Notes: generated from the letters alone by a model not told the origin. DNA of 22,288 bases from CAZMJG01 sp964576365 (GCA_964576365.1 CAZNUT010000022.1:1-22288); one strand, 5' to 3'; positions 14,742 through 21,726 are shown, counted from the stretch's first letter. Program-made: numbers and translations.

Positions 14742-14778
14742 GTCAATTGTCGATTCTTTTGATTGATTTAGATATAAG

Positions 14779-14850
14779 TGAGCTCGGAGGGACTCGAACC
14801 CCCAGCCTCTTCGATGTAAGCGAAGCGCTCCACCATTGAGCTACGAGCTC
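14779..14850 (-). tRNA. tRNA-Val (anticodon TAC)
   Basis: 72 bases fold into a full cloverleaf: acceptor GAGCTCG/CGAGCTC, D-stem GCTC/GAGC, anticodon stem CTTCG/CGAAG with loop CTTACAT (anticodon TAC), T-arm GGGGG-TTCGAGT-CCCTC, discriminator A. The 3' CCA is not encoded and must be added after transcription. Confidence 0.95.
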
Positions 14851-14856
14851 TTGATG

Positions 14857-14928
14857 TGGGTGTGGAAGGAATCGAACCTTCGACCTCATTCTTATCAGGA
14901 ATGCGCTCTACCACTGAGCCACACACCC
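14857..14928 (-). tRNA. tRNA-Ile (anticodon GAT)
   Basis: 72-base cloverleaf: acceptor GGGTGTG/CACACCC, D-stem GCTC/GAGC, anticodon stem CATTC/GAATG with loop CTGATAA (anticodon GAT), T-arm GAAGG-TTCGATT-CCTTC, discriminator A, no encoded CCA. It lies 6 bases upstream of tRNA-Val, so both are one transcript. Confidence 0.95.
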
Positions 14929-14974
14929 ATCTAACTACACAAAGCCTCACTGAGCACAAAACAATATAAAAGGC

Positions 14975-14983
14975 ATTATACCA
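14975..14983 (-). promoter_or_regulatory. Extended -10 promoter for the tRNA pair
   Basis: TGGTATAAT on the minus strand (TGn plus perfect -10) lies 46 bases before tRNA-Ile. It is divergent to the box of the PRC/CBS gene at 15015. Confidence 0.5.
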
Positions 14984-15014
14984 TAATGGACTGGCAGAAA
15001 TAATATATATCTTT

Positions 15015-15020
15015 TATACT
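15015..15020 (+). promoter_or_regulatory. -10 box 8 bases before the PRC/MgtE-N/CBS gene
   Basis: TATACT followed by 8 bases and then ATG 15029; no Shine-Dalgarno. This predicts a leaderless or nearly leaderless transcript for the regulator-transporter pair. Confidence 0.45.
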
Positions 15021-15028
15021 CAACTCGT

Positions 15029-16237
15029 ATGATCTTCTTCTCCGAACTCTATCATAAACGTGTGTACACAGAGTCAGGACGATATGTAGGAAAATTGCAT
15101 GACCTTATTTTCATGCCTCAGGACAAGCCAATAGTCACTAAAATAGTAGTCAAGCATATACAGGAGATAATCATTCCCCTTTCCTATCTTCGCAATATGA
15201 ATGGCAAAATAGTCGTTGCCACTCATTACCAAAGCGCTCCACTCACTGAAAATGAAATGTATGTAAATAGAAATATCATCGACCAGCAGATCATTGATAT
15301 ACAAGGAAATAAAGTAGTGCGGGTCAACGATATACTCATCCAGACATCAAGAAGCGGCTGGAACATCTCAGGAGTTGATACCAGTGCACGAAGTGTATTC
15401 CGTTGGTTCGGGCTGGAATCCATCATCAGTAATATCGCTCAAAAACTCCATATGCCCTACTCTGTCAATGTGCTTTCCTGGACAGAGATTCAGCCTCTTG
15501 AGCTGGCACGGGGAAAGCTGCAACTCAAGATGGAGCAGGAAAAGCTTAAAAAAGTTCGTCCAGAAGATCTTGCAGATTATCTGGAAAAAACCAATGTCAG
15601 AAGTATTCGAAAGATTTTGGGTACTCTTGATGAAGAGTATGCAGCAAGTGTCATAAACAGCTTAAATCTCACCTATCAGACTGAATTATTCCGTGAATTT
15701 GAGCCGGCGCGTGCAGCGCGTGTAATAGCCATGATCGATCCAGATGAGGCGGTAGATATATTACTTGCCATGAGTGCCAAACGCCGCGATGAAATCACCA
15801 CTCTTTTGCCAGAAACAAAGAGAAAAGAGATCGAACATCTGCTCATGCACGCACGTACACCTATTGGAGAATTGATGACCACTGAGTATCTCGCAGTGAG
15901 CCCCAAAGATACTGTATCGCAAATTATGCTTAAAATCAGAGGGACGTCATCCCATTTTGAACAACTGAATTATGTATACGTTCTCAATGATTCAAAAGCT
16001 CTTGTGGGAGTGTGCAATCTACATGAGTTGATGATGCAGCCTTCTGAGATGCCGATATACAAATTTATGGTCACAAATGTCATTTTGCTTCATTTGCATA
16101 CACCAGAAGAGATCGCAATTAAACGCATGTTGAAATATAAAATTTATGCCTTGCCAGTGGTAGATAGTAAAAATCATCTGCTTGGTATACTCACTATGGA
16201 TGATATTGCTGAGTTTATTGTCAATTCACTCGCCTGA
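15029..16237 (+). CDS. PRC-barrel / MgtE N-domain / CBS-pair regulator without a transport domain
   Basis: The 402 residues are a chain of soluble regulatory domains. Two PRC-barrel-like beta domains come first (about 1-60 and 75-130; SGRYVGKLHDLIF, GNKVVRVNDILIQ). A MgtE N-terminal-type superhelix follows (about 175-280, RPEDLADYLEKT, AARVIAMIDPDEAVDILLAM). Two CBS motifs end the protein (about 283-402, IGELMTTEYLAVSPKDTV and PVVDSKNHLLGILTMDDIAEFIV). In MgtE the N- and CBS domains sense Mg2+ and gate the channel; here the channel is absent. One base after its stop begins an NRAMP-like transporter, so I infer that it gates or senses metal for that transporter. Confidence 0.85.
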   Translation: MIFFSELYHKRVYTESGRYVGKLHDLIFMPQDKPIVTKIVVKHIQEIIIPLSYLRNMNGKIVVATHYQSAPLTENEMYVNRNIIDQQIIDIQGNKVVRVNDILIQTSRSGWNISGVDTSARSVFRWFGLESIISNIAQKLHMPYSVNVLSWTEIQPLELARGKLQLKMEQEKLKKVRPEDLADYLEKTNVRSIRKILGTLDEEYAASVINSLNLTYQTELFREFEPARAARVIAMIDPDEAVDILLAMSAKRRDEITTLLPETKRKEIEHLLMHARTPIGELMTTEYLAVSPKDTVSQIMLKIRGTSSHFEQLNYVYVLNDSKALVGVCNLHELMMQPSEMPIYKFMVTNVILLHLHTPEEIAIKRMLKYKIYALPVVDSKNHLLGILTMDDIAEFIVNSLA

Positions 16238-16238
16238 T

Positions 16239-17474
16239 ATGTGGTACACAATCAAACGAAACATCCTTTTTTTTCTTGCAGCATTTGGACCGGCTACTAT
16301 CACCGCAATATCAGACAATGATGCTGCTGGTGTGGCTACATACTCTCTCGCGGGTGCTACTTACGGATATGGAATATTGTTTGTTTTGACCTTTGTGACA
16401 ATCTTTTTAGCACTTACACAGGAAATGGGAGTGCGGGCAGCAATCGTGACAAAAAAAGGACTTGGCGACCTCATTCGCGAACGGTATGGTATCCGGGTGG
16501 CTATGTATGTTTTTCTGGCGCTTTTTATAGCCAATATGGGTTCTATTGTCGCCAATTTTGCTGCACTGAAAGCAGTTGGGCTCATGTTTGGTCTGCCTGT
16601 GATACCTTTTTTACTGTCAGTCATCGTTCTTTCGTTTCTTTTTGTTTCAAAGGGAAGTTATGAGATGAATCAACGCATTTTTTTAGTAGGAGTTCTCCTG
16701 TATGTTTCGTATATCGTGTCTGCGGTAAATGCAAAGCCAGACTGGTCTTTTGCATTAAAATCTCTAGTGATCCCTGATACTTCTACGTGGTCAAAGGGTT
16801 TTCTGTTTGCCGGCGTGGCGGTACTGGGCACTACGATCACCCCCTGGGGTCAATTTTTTATTCAGAGTTTTATGAACGATAAAAAAGTGAGTTTGTCTAC
16901 CCTTAAGTATTCACAGGTTGAAACATATTTTGGAGCCTTCCTCACTGATTTTTTTTCATTCTTTATGATAGTCGCAACGGCAGCAACACTGTTTTTACAC
17001 AAAATTCCGCTCGTATCGGGTGAAACAGCTGCACTTGCCATCAAACCATTTGCCGGAGAGCTTGCCGGCACTCTTTTTGGGATTGGTCTTCTCAATGCAG
17101 GCCTTATGGGTGTTATCATCATTTCTCTTTCTACCGCTTATGCATTTTCTGAATTTTTTGGGTTTGAGGGCAGTCTTGATGCACCATTCAAGAAAGGAAA
17201 GCTTTTTTACTCTCTTTTTCTTGTACAACTTGTTCTAGCTGCTATCATCGTGATGTTGCCCGGTATTTCACTTTTTTCCCTTGTGTTTTATACCCAATCG
17301 CTGAATGCGATCATCCTGCCTGTTGTTCTAGGTTTTCTCATCAAGTTTTGTAGTCTGCCGGAACTCATGGGACAGTATATAAATAGTAAATGGTACAACT
17401 ATATTTCAATAGGTTCAGTAGTCATTATCGCGATCGCAGCGGCGGGTACCGTCATTAGTGCGTTTATCCCCTAG
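16239..17474 (+). CDS. NRAMP-family divalent metal transporter, variant binding motifs
   Basis: A hydrophobic protein of about 411 residues with roughly 11 membrane helices. It begins MWYTIKRNILFFLAAFGPAT. The position of the canonical first-helix DPGN motif is occupied by DAAG (in ISDNDAAGVATYS, about 24-36). The helix 6 motif normally containing MPH reads TITPWGQFF, so the metal-binding Met is Thr. These changes resemble the NRAMP-related Mg2+ transporters more than the Mn2+/Fe2+ ones, which fits the MgtE-type regulator just upstream. I chose ATG 16239 because the earlier in-frame start lies inside the upstream gene and adds no membrane helix. Substrate Mg2+ is inferred, not shown. Confidence 0.85.
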   Translation: MWYTIKRNILFFLAAFGPATITAISDNDAAGVATYSLAGATYGYGILFVLTFVTIFLALTQEMGVRAAIVTKKGLGDLIRERYGIRVAMYVFLALFIANMGSIVANFAALKAVGLMFGLPVIPFLLSVIVLSFLFVSKGSYEMNQRIFLVGVLLYVSYIVSAVNAKPDWSFALKSLVIPDTSTWSKGFLFAGVAVLGTTITPWGQFFIQSFMNDKKVSLSTLKYSQVETYFGAFLTDFFSFFMIVATAATLFLHKIPLVSGETAALAIKPFAGELAGTLFGIGLLNAGLMGVIIISLSTAYAFSEFFGFEGSLDAPFKKGKLFYSLFLVQLVLAAIIVMLPGISLFSLVFYTQSLNAIILPVVLGFLIKFCSLPELMGQYINSKWYNYISIGSVVIIAIAAAGTVISAFIP

Positions 17475-17504
17475 TGAAATCCGTTGTTTTTTTCTACTAT
17501 AGGA

Positions 17505-17510
17505 TATAAT
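17505..17510 (+). promoter_or_regulatory. -10 box 6 bases before a small gene
   Basis: Perfect TATAAT, then 6 bases, then ATG 17517. No Shine-Dalgarno at a useful distance; no strong -35. Confidence 0.5.
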
Positions 17511-17516
17511 ATCTTC

Positions 17517-17783
17517 ATGAAATTAGGAGAAACATATATCTATTATAGCGTTATCGTGCCCGAGGGTTTGCTCGATCAACTTGGTGTTGCCATGGAAATG
17601 AGTGGTATTGAATTTTTTCCACGGAGTGCTGAGGTAATTACCGCACCAGATGGTTATGGTAATAAGATAGATATAACGGTGGACCCAGGACACAAAGCGG
17701 TTGATCTTTATGCTCCAACAGATGTAGGTAAAGAAAATATATTTTCAATAATTCAAGGAGTTGTAGCAGCAGTGAACAAATAG
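17517..17783 (+). CDS. Small protein of unknown function
   Basis: 88 residues from ATG 17517, beginning MKLGETYIYYSVIVPEGL and ending IFSIIQGVVAAVNK. It looks like a soluble alpha/beta protein: mixed strands, a Gly/Asp-rich middle (APDGYGNKIDITVDPGHKA), and no signal or membrane helix. I do not recognise the family. It stands between the metal transporter and the DUF62-like pair on the same strand, with its own TATAAT box and a hairpin after it (17839-17870). Confidence 0.6.
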   Translation: MKLGETYIYYSVIVPEGLLDQLGVAMEMSGIEFFPRSAEVITAPDGYGNKIDITVDPGHKAVDLYAPTDVGKENIFSIIQGVVAAVNK

Positions 17784-17838
17784 TGATAAAAATCTTCATT
17801 TTCTTCTCCGTCTGGTAAAAGTTGGCGATATCAGGTAT

Positions 17839-17870
17839 GATAATTACCTGCAAATGCAGAAATAATTATC
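17839..17870 (+). terminator. Double inverted repeat before the first DUF62-like gene
   Basis: GATAATTA and TAATTATC (8 bp) enclose CTGCA-AA-TGCAG (5 bp), forming one interrupted hairpin ending 15 bases before ATG 17886 and followed by AGTTTTATCTGATTT. It could end the upstream gene, act as an attenuator in the leader of the next gene, or be an operator. Confidence 0.45.
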
Positions 17871-17885
17871 AGTTTTATCTGATTT

Positions 17886-18683
17886 ATGTTTGTAACCATT
17901 ATCAACGATTGTGCTGATGCAAATGAATCAGGTCGTCAATGTACACGTGCTTCACTTCTCTTTCCTGGTGTAAATGTCACCTTCATGGGTATTCATAATT
18001 ATAGTGAGCTTGAAGCAGCCGGCAATCTCGTAGATGTGCTGGATGCTACGATGGGAACACTTGGTGTTGTGATGGTAAATTCTGCTCCTCGCCACGGTGC
18101 TGGAAAAAAATGGAAAAATGGTACGCCGTTTGGTTACTTTTATTACAAAAAAACATTGGTAGTTTCCACTGTAGCTGGCCTCACTCTTTCGCTTGTGAAA
18201 AAAATGGGAATCATGAAAGAGCTTTTTGTCACGGACATCCCCACCGTTCTTGATCATTTTGTTGAGCAGGGAAAATTCCCCCGTCAGGACCGTGATCGTG
18301 TAGTACTTACTCAATTTAGAAGCTATGAATATATGCCATTTCTTGCCAAGTGGCTCATGGCAGGCGAAGATGTACCTCATGAGGTGATGTCGCTGGATGA
18401 AATCCCTGATGCCGGGAAAGCGGTCTGGTATGTGGATAGCTTCGGCAATGCAAAGACCACCATGCTGCCTGAAGAAATTGGCTTTGAAGCAGGAAAACAG
18501 ATGAAAACGCAAGTTGGTGATCTCACCTGCTACAATAGATTAAAAGATGTGCCAAATGATACGCAAGGCATGACTATCGGAAGCTCTGGATACAAACAAA
18601 AACGATTTGTCGAAATCACGGTGCAAGGAAAACGAGCATCTGATATCCTAGGATTGAAGCCCGGAACAGTAATATTAGATTAA
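17886..18683 (+). CDS. DUF62 / SAM hydroxide adenosyltransferase-like protein
   Basis: The 265-residue product resembles the DUF62 family, whose known members hydrolyse S-adenosylmethionine to adenosine and methionine (relatives are chlorinase and fluorinase). The C-terminal domain is the best match: AVWYVDSFGNAKTTMLPEE (the IDxFGNxxTN motif), then SSGYKQKRFVEITVQGKRAS. The N-terminal domain is divergent. Where the family has VDPGVGxxRR this protein reads VNSAPRHGAGK, so the catalytic Asp appears to be Asn, and the DNG motif is not seen. Activity is therefore doubtful; a binding or regulatory role is possible. No Shine-Dalgarno at ATG 17886. A distant paralogue follows. Confidence 0.6.
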   Translation: MFVTIINDCADANESGRQCTRASLLFPGVNVTFMGIHNYSELEAAGNLVDVLDATMGTLGVVMVNSAPRHGAGKKWKNGTPFGYFYYKKTLVVSTVAGLTLSLVKKMGIMKELFVTDIPTVLDHFVEQGKFPRQDRDRVVLTQFRSYEYMPFLAKWLMAGEDVPHEVMSLDEIPDAGKAVWYVDSFGNAKTTMLPEEIGFEAGKQMKTQVGDLTCYNRLKDVPNDTQGMTIGSSGYKQKRFVEITVQGKRASDILGLKPGTVILD

Positions 18684-18855
18684 GCTGTTAGCTTTTGGTT
18701 ATGAGTAAACAGTAACCAGTTTGCAGTAAACAGTTTTTACGTCACTGCGAGCAGATAATAAGCGAAGCAATCTGTTTTGCTGTCATACTGAGGCGCAGCC
18801 GAAGCCTGCCTGCCCCAGGCAGGTGACAAAGTAAGAGTAGTGAAGCTTTCCCCCT
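18683..18855. repeat. Dispersed-repeat mosaic after the first DUF62-like gene
   Basis: This gap of about 310 bases (18684-18993) holds no gene, only repeats. In order: AGCTGTTAGC (inverted copy of 9835-9844), an AGTAAACAGTAACCAG string, a CGTCACTGCGAGCAG...GCGAAGCAATCTG unit (18739-18774, inverted relative of 6318-6357), the palindrome CCTGCCTGCCCCAGGCAGG (18805-18823), and a CCTCTTA-GGA-TAAGAGG hairpin near 18850. Confidence 0.7.
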
Positions 18856-18919
18856 CTTAGGATAAGAGGAGGTAGGGGGAGTTACAAACAGATAAAAATA
18901 AGTAAACTCACCCTTTGAT

Positions 18920-18943
18920 CCCTCTCTTTGACGAAAGAGAGGG
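18920..18943. repeat. Perfect 10-bp hairpin upstream of the second DUF62-like gene
   Basis: CCCTCTCTTT and AAAGAGAGGG pair fully around GACG. No T-tract follows, so it is more likely a dispersed hairpin repeat than a terminator. Confidence 0.65.
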
Positions 18944-18993
18944 AAATAACCTATATAGTCATTAGAAATTGGATATTTAACATTAGTTATAAG

Positions 18994-19827
18994 ATGAAGC
19001 AACTTATTGTTATTTCAGACTGGGTAAATGACACTTTACGCAATCAGGAAATGCGAAGTACAATAATGGGATTTTTACGTGATAATACCTCATGTCAGAT
19101 TTCTTTTATCTCTTCGTCACCTTCTTCTCTTCATGCTTCTTATTTAATCAATCAGGTGGTGACGACAGAAGAACGGTATGGTAAGCCGTTGGAAACAGTT
19201 ATTTTTGCAGATCTTGTCAGTCCAAACCTTTCAGATAAGGTTGAAGATAAACTTTCTGAAGTACAACAGTTTTTTTGTGTACGTTTACAATCAGGTATCA
19301 TGATTTTAGGAGTTCAAAGAGGATGTCTTTTTTCTCTTCTTGCAGAAAAAATTGCAAGGGTTTTTACTTATTCTTTTGAAAGCAAGCCGAAGACGTTTGC
19401 AGCTCGGGATTTATATGCAAAAATTGGTGCTTATTTTATGGATGCGATGGAAGACGAGTTGGAGCTGGAGGAAGCACCACTACATGTTATTTCACGCTTT
19501 GAAGGCTGCTTTGTCGGACATATAGATATATCAGGTGTCATAAAAACAACAATTAAAGAGTCGCAAATTAGCGCGATATATTCACTAGAAGAGGAAATAC
19601 CTGTCACAATTGGTTCATATACATGTTTGGCTCGGTATTTGAATGATGAGTACAGTGATTTTGATGGAGCGCTGTTGTACCCTGGTTCATCAGGAGATCC
19701 GACAGATCCTTTTATGGAGCTTAAACCAAATGCAAACCAAATGCAGCTTCTTCCAAAGTATGTAATGAGGATTGACGATCATTTGATAAAACCAGGAATG
19801 TCTATCACTGTTCCTGATGTATGTTGA
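18994..19827 (+). CDS. Second DUF62-like protein, divergent paralogue
   Basis: About 277 residues from ATG 18994 (MKQLIVISDWVNDTLRNQEM). The overall plan follows the DUF62 fold. The N-terminal part reads IVISDW..D...E...IMGFL, like the DFGxxD opening, then LETVIFADL. The C-terminal barrel has GCFVGHIDISGVIKTTI in place of xGxIxxIDxFGNxxTN, and later ALLYPGSSGDPTDPFMELKPN like the SSGxLEIAxN motif. Catalytic residues of known SAM hydrolases are not evident. An upstream in-frame start at 18928 only adds repeat-derived residues. Its stop overlaps the start of the next membrane protein gene. The fold call is an inference from pattern. Confidence 0.5.
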   Translation: MKQLIVISDWVNDTLRNQEMRSTIMGFLRDNTSCQISFISSSPSSLHASYLINQVVTTEERYGKPLETVIFADLVSPNLSDKVEDKLSEVQQFFCVRLQSGIMILGVQRGCLFSLLAEKIARVFTYSFESKPKTFAARDLYAKIGAYFMDAMEDELELEEAPLHVISRFEGCFVGHIDISGVIKTTIKESQISAIYSLEEEIPVTIGSYTCLARYLNDEYSDFDGALLYPGSSGDPTDPFMELKPNANQMQLLPKYVMRIDDHLIKPGMSITVPDVC

Positions 19828-20183
19828 AATCCCTTCGCAATAGAGATAACAAATGGTTTTACTCCGAGATGCCGGTGATGGGTAAAATGCTGGGTTTTTT
19901 TATAAAGGGTGATTGTCTTTTGCTTTTGCCGCTTGTCGTTATTATCCTTATTCTATCTGCATTTTCAATGCGTTATGGTTTGGTAACTCTCGCCAGCTAC
20001 ATTATTGTGAGACAACTTGGAGAGATGATGTATTGGCTTTTGCAACAATTTGGAGATAGAAAATATAGGCCATATGATTTTGGATTCACCTGCTTGGATA
20101 ATAATGCAATCTACATCATTTACCAGACGATGGCTGTTTGTGGGTGTGTCTTTGGAGCTTTGCTTCTTATTCTATTCGTTTAA
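19821..20183 (+). CDS. Small membrane protein overlapping the second DUF62-like gene
   Basis: 120 residues with two clear hydrophobic stretches (LLLLPLVVIILILSAFSM, about 33-50, running on into VTLASYIIV, and MAVCGCVFGALLLILFV at the end) and a short cytoplasmic-type loop QQFGDRKYRPYDFG. ATG 19821 overlaps the upstream TGA by 7 bases, so translation is probably coupled and the two proteins may work together. No family recognised. Its 3' end overlaps the convergent gene at 20172 by 12 bases. Confidence 0.65.
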   Translation: MLKSLRNRDNKWFYSEMPVMGKMLGFFIKGDCLLLLPLVVIILILSAFSMRYGLVTLASYIIVRQLGEMMYWLLQQFGDRKYRPYDFGFTCLDNNAIYIIYQTMAVCGCVFGALLLILFV

Positions 20184-20519
20184 TAAATGGACGAGATCGC
20201 GAGCTACATGTCCCCTGCTATGTGAAGCAGGTTGGGCGGCAAGGAGGTAGCGATTATGACGAAGAAGGTCGGTCACCATCTGTGGATTGAGAGAGTTTAG
20301 TTCGGTTTGAGCCTGTTGTCGTATCGATTCAAGAAAGTCTTGTGCTTCGACAAAATTTTTAAGCTGCATTGCTTGACCATAAAGAGTAAGATCATATGGT
20401 AGTTGGGAAAGGTATTCTTGAGCCAGTGGTACATTATTTTCACGAAGAGCTTCGTCTAGCTCATCCCAATGAGGATTTCTGACAACACCCCCCTTTATTC
20501 TTTCACAGAAATAGTTCAC
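20172..20519 (-). CDS. Small helical protein of unknown function
   Basis: 115 residues from GTG 20519, mostly amphipathic helix (HWDELDEALRENNVPLAQEYL, LYGQAMQLKNFVEAQDFLESI), somewhat like a short TPR or helical-repeat protein. A TATAAT box ends 8 bases before the GTG. The intervening CGGAGG could act as a ribosome binding site only at an unusually short spacing, so a leaderless GTG start is plausible. No family recognised. It converges on the membrane protein gene. Confidence 0.5.
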   Translation of the reverse strand: MNYFCERIKGGVVRNPHWDELDEALRENNVPLAQEYLSQLPYDLTLYGQAMQLKNFVEAQDFLESIRQQAQTELNSLNPQMVTDLLRHNRYLLAAQPASHSRGHVARDLVHLLNE

Positions 20520-20527
20520 AGCCTCCG

Positions 20528-20533
20528 ATTATA
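20528..20533 (-). promoter_or_regulatory. -10 box 8 bases before GTG 20519
   Basis: Perfect TATAAT on the minus strand with 8 bases to the start codon; no strong -35. Confidence 0.45.
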
Positions 20534-20558
20534 TCTAAAATAGGTTTTAATATGTATG

Positions 20559-20807
20559 TCACTGTACGGATATTTTTTGAAAACCAGCAAGATTTACTGG
20601 CTTGGTCACGTAGTCATCTGAAATTGATCTCAAAACTCCAATGCCATTGCCAAAATCAGTCACAAGTGTAAAATAATAAGGGCCATCATCTATTACGGTG
20701 TATGTTTGTTCAGGAGTTGCGGCAGAAGGATTGAACTCACTTCGTATCTGACGTAAGTATGGCAGTGTATATAGATATTTTTCGGACTGCTGAGAAGTGG
20801 TGGACAT
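20559..20807 (-). CDS. Small protein of unknown function
   Basis: 82 residues, beginning MSTTSQQSEKYLYTLPYL. The second half looks like beta strands (YTVIDDGPYYFTLVTDFGNGIGVLRSI). No signal or membrane segment. ATG 20807 is preceded by CATAAT and 6 bases, and shares its start environment (AATCTATA...TATATGTC) with the gene at 21317. The 288 bases upstream (20808-21095) are AT-rich and I see no gene in them. Confidence 0.5.
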   Translation of the reverse strand: MSTTSQQSEKYLYTLPYLRQIRSEFNPSAATPEQTYTVIDDGPYYFTLVTDFGNGIGVLRSISDDYVTKPVNLAGFQKISVQ

Positions 20808-21095
20808 ATATAGATTATGAACTTAAGAATGTATAGGATATATAGATAGGATTCAATATTATAGATTTTTTCTTCCAAATATTTTTTAAATACACTTAGA
20901 ATTCTTGTAAATGTCCATGTACTTCTGTCGAAAATAAAGTTTATTTTTTTTATGCTACATGAATACTTTCCATCATGAACAAAAGCTTTTTTATAGATGA
21001 GGCTTTACTTTTATTCTTTACGTATATTCAGAAAAATCAAGTTTATTACTATCCTTGATAGAGATACCAAATGGCGTTTTGTTTTAAAAAGCAGG

Positions 21096-21317
21096 TTATT
21101 GTTCAGTTGGAATAACTGTGAGCCATTCAGGATTAACAGAAGCGGAGACTGGAGGATCAACTCTTACCCCATTACTATAGGTTTTGAGTTCAACCACAGG
21201 GTTATATAATTCTGTCCCCAACTCGACAACTACTGCTTGATTGCCATTATGATGAATTGATTTACCCTCTTGAGACGGCCATGCTATTTGTACACGATCT
21301 CCTACGTTAACTGACAT
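21096..21317 (-). CDS. Small SH3-like beta protein
   Basis: 73 residues: MSVNVGDRVQIAWPSQEGKS, then GNQAVVVELGTELYNPVVEL and a final EWLTVIPTEQ. The VGDRVxI...G..AVVVEL pattern is that of a small SH3 or KOW-like barrel. Partner unknown. The start shares AATCTATA-CA-TATATGTC with the 20807 gene. Third of a run of small genes between the 16S gene and the plus-strand block. Confidence 0.55.
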   Translation of the reverse strand: MSVNVGDRVQIAWPSQEGKSIHHNGNQAVVVELGTELYNPVVELKTYSNGVRVDPPVSASVNPEWLTVIPTEQ

Positions 21318-21429
21318 ATATGTATAGATTGTTAAATGATCATATGTTGATTTACATGTTTGATGTCTTATGAAAGGAAATATCTACAGTCTTTGTTTTA
21401 AAATTGTTATAGGTATTTAGTTTTAGAAG

Positions 21430-21726
21430 CTAGTGATGAGTTGGAATCAGTTCTTCCGGCTGAAAGAGCTGTTGAAATTGTCCAGGGTGTTGATATGGTA
21501 ATATGCATCCAACGGATTCAGGCCATTGCGTAGAAACAGTTAGTTGGACGTCTATCAATTTTTGAAGAGTCTCAGGATGAACCCCTACCACTTGATATAG
21601 GGTGCGATGTTCAATAAGCTTGCCATCCGGCGTAGTTTCAAAGGTACCGTCCTGTCGACGTTTATATATATCAGTTGAAAAAAATGGCTCACTTTTTAGC
21701 CATATAGGGTCAGTATCAATCGACAT
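21430..21726 (-). CDS. Small protein of unknown function directly after the 16S gene
   Basis: 98 residues, beginning MSIDTDPIWLKSEPFFSTDI, with a beta-rich middle (TFETTPDGKLIEHRTLYQVVGV) and a Pro/Gln-rich end. No family recognised, no signal or membrane segment. It starts about 106 bases after the 16S 3' end, on the same strand, where a tRNA or 23S gene would usually be found. Confidence 0.5.
   Translation of the reverse strand: MSIDTDPIWLKSEPFFSTDIYKRRQDGTFETTPDGKLIEHRTLYQVVGVHPETLQKLIDVQLTVSTQWPESVGCILPYQHPGQFQQLFQPEELIPTHH

Noticed and set aside
14768..14959. Minus-strand open frame of 63 codons with repeated GSVVE/SSMVE and GSIPS/GSSPS
   Set aside because: The internal repeat is simply two tRNA genes read as protein.
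17952..18512. Minus-strand open frame of 186 codons
   Set aside because: Antisense to the DUF62-like gene. Composition is typical of a shadow frame and there is no start context.
18839..18945. Possible CRISPR or inverted-repeat array
   Set aside because: There are two different hairpins (CCTCTTA/TAAGAGG and CCCTCTCTTT/AAAGAGAGGG), no regular spacing and no third copy, so no array.
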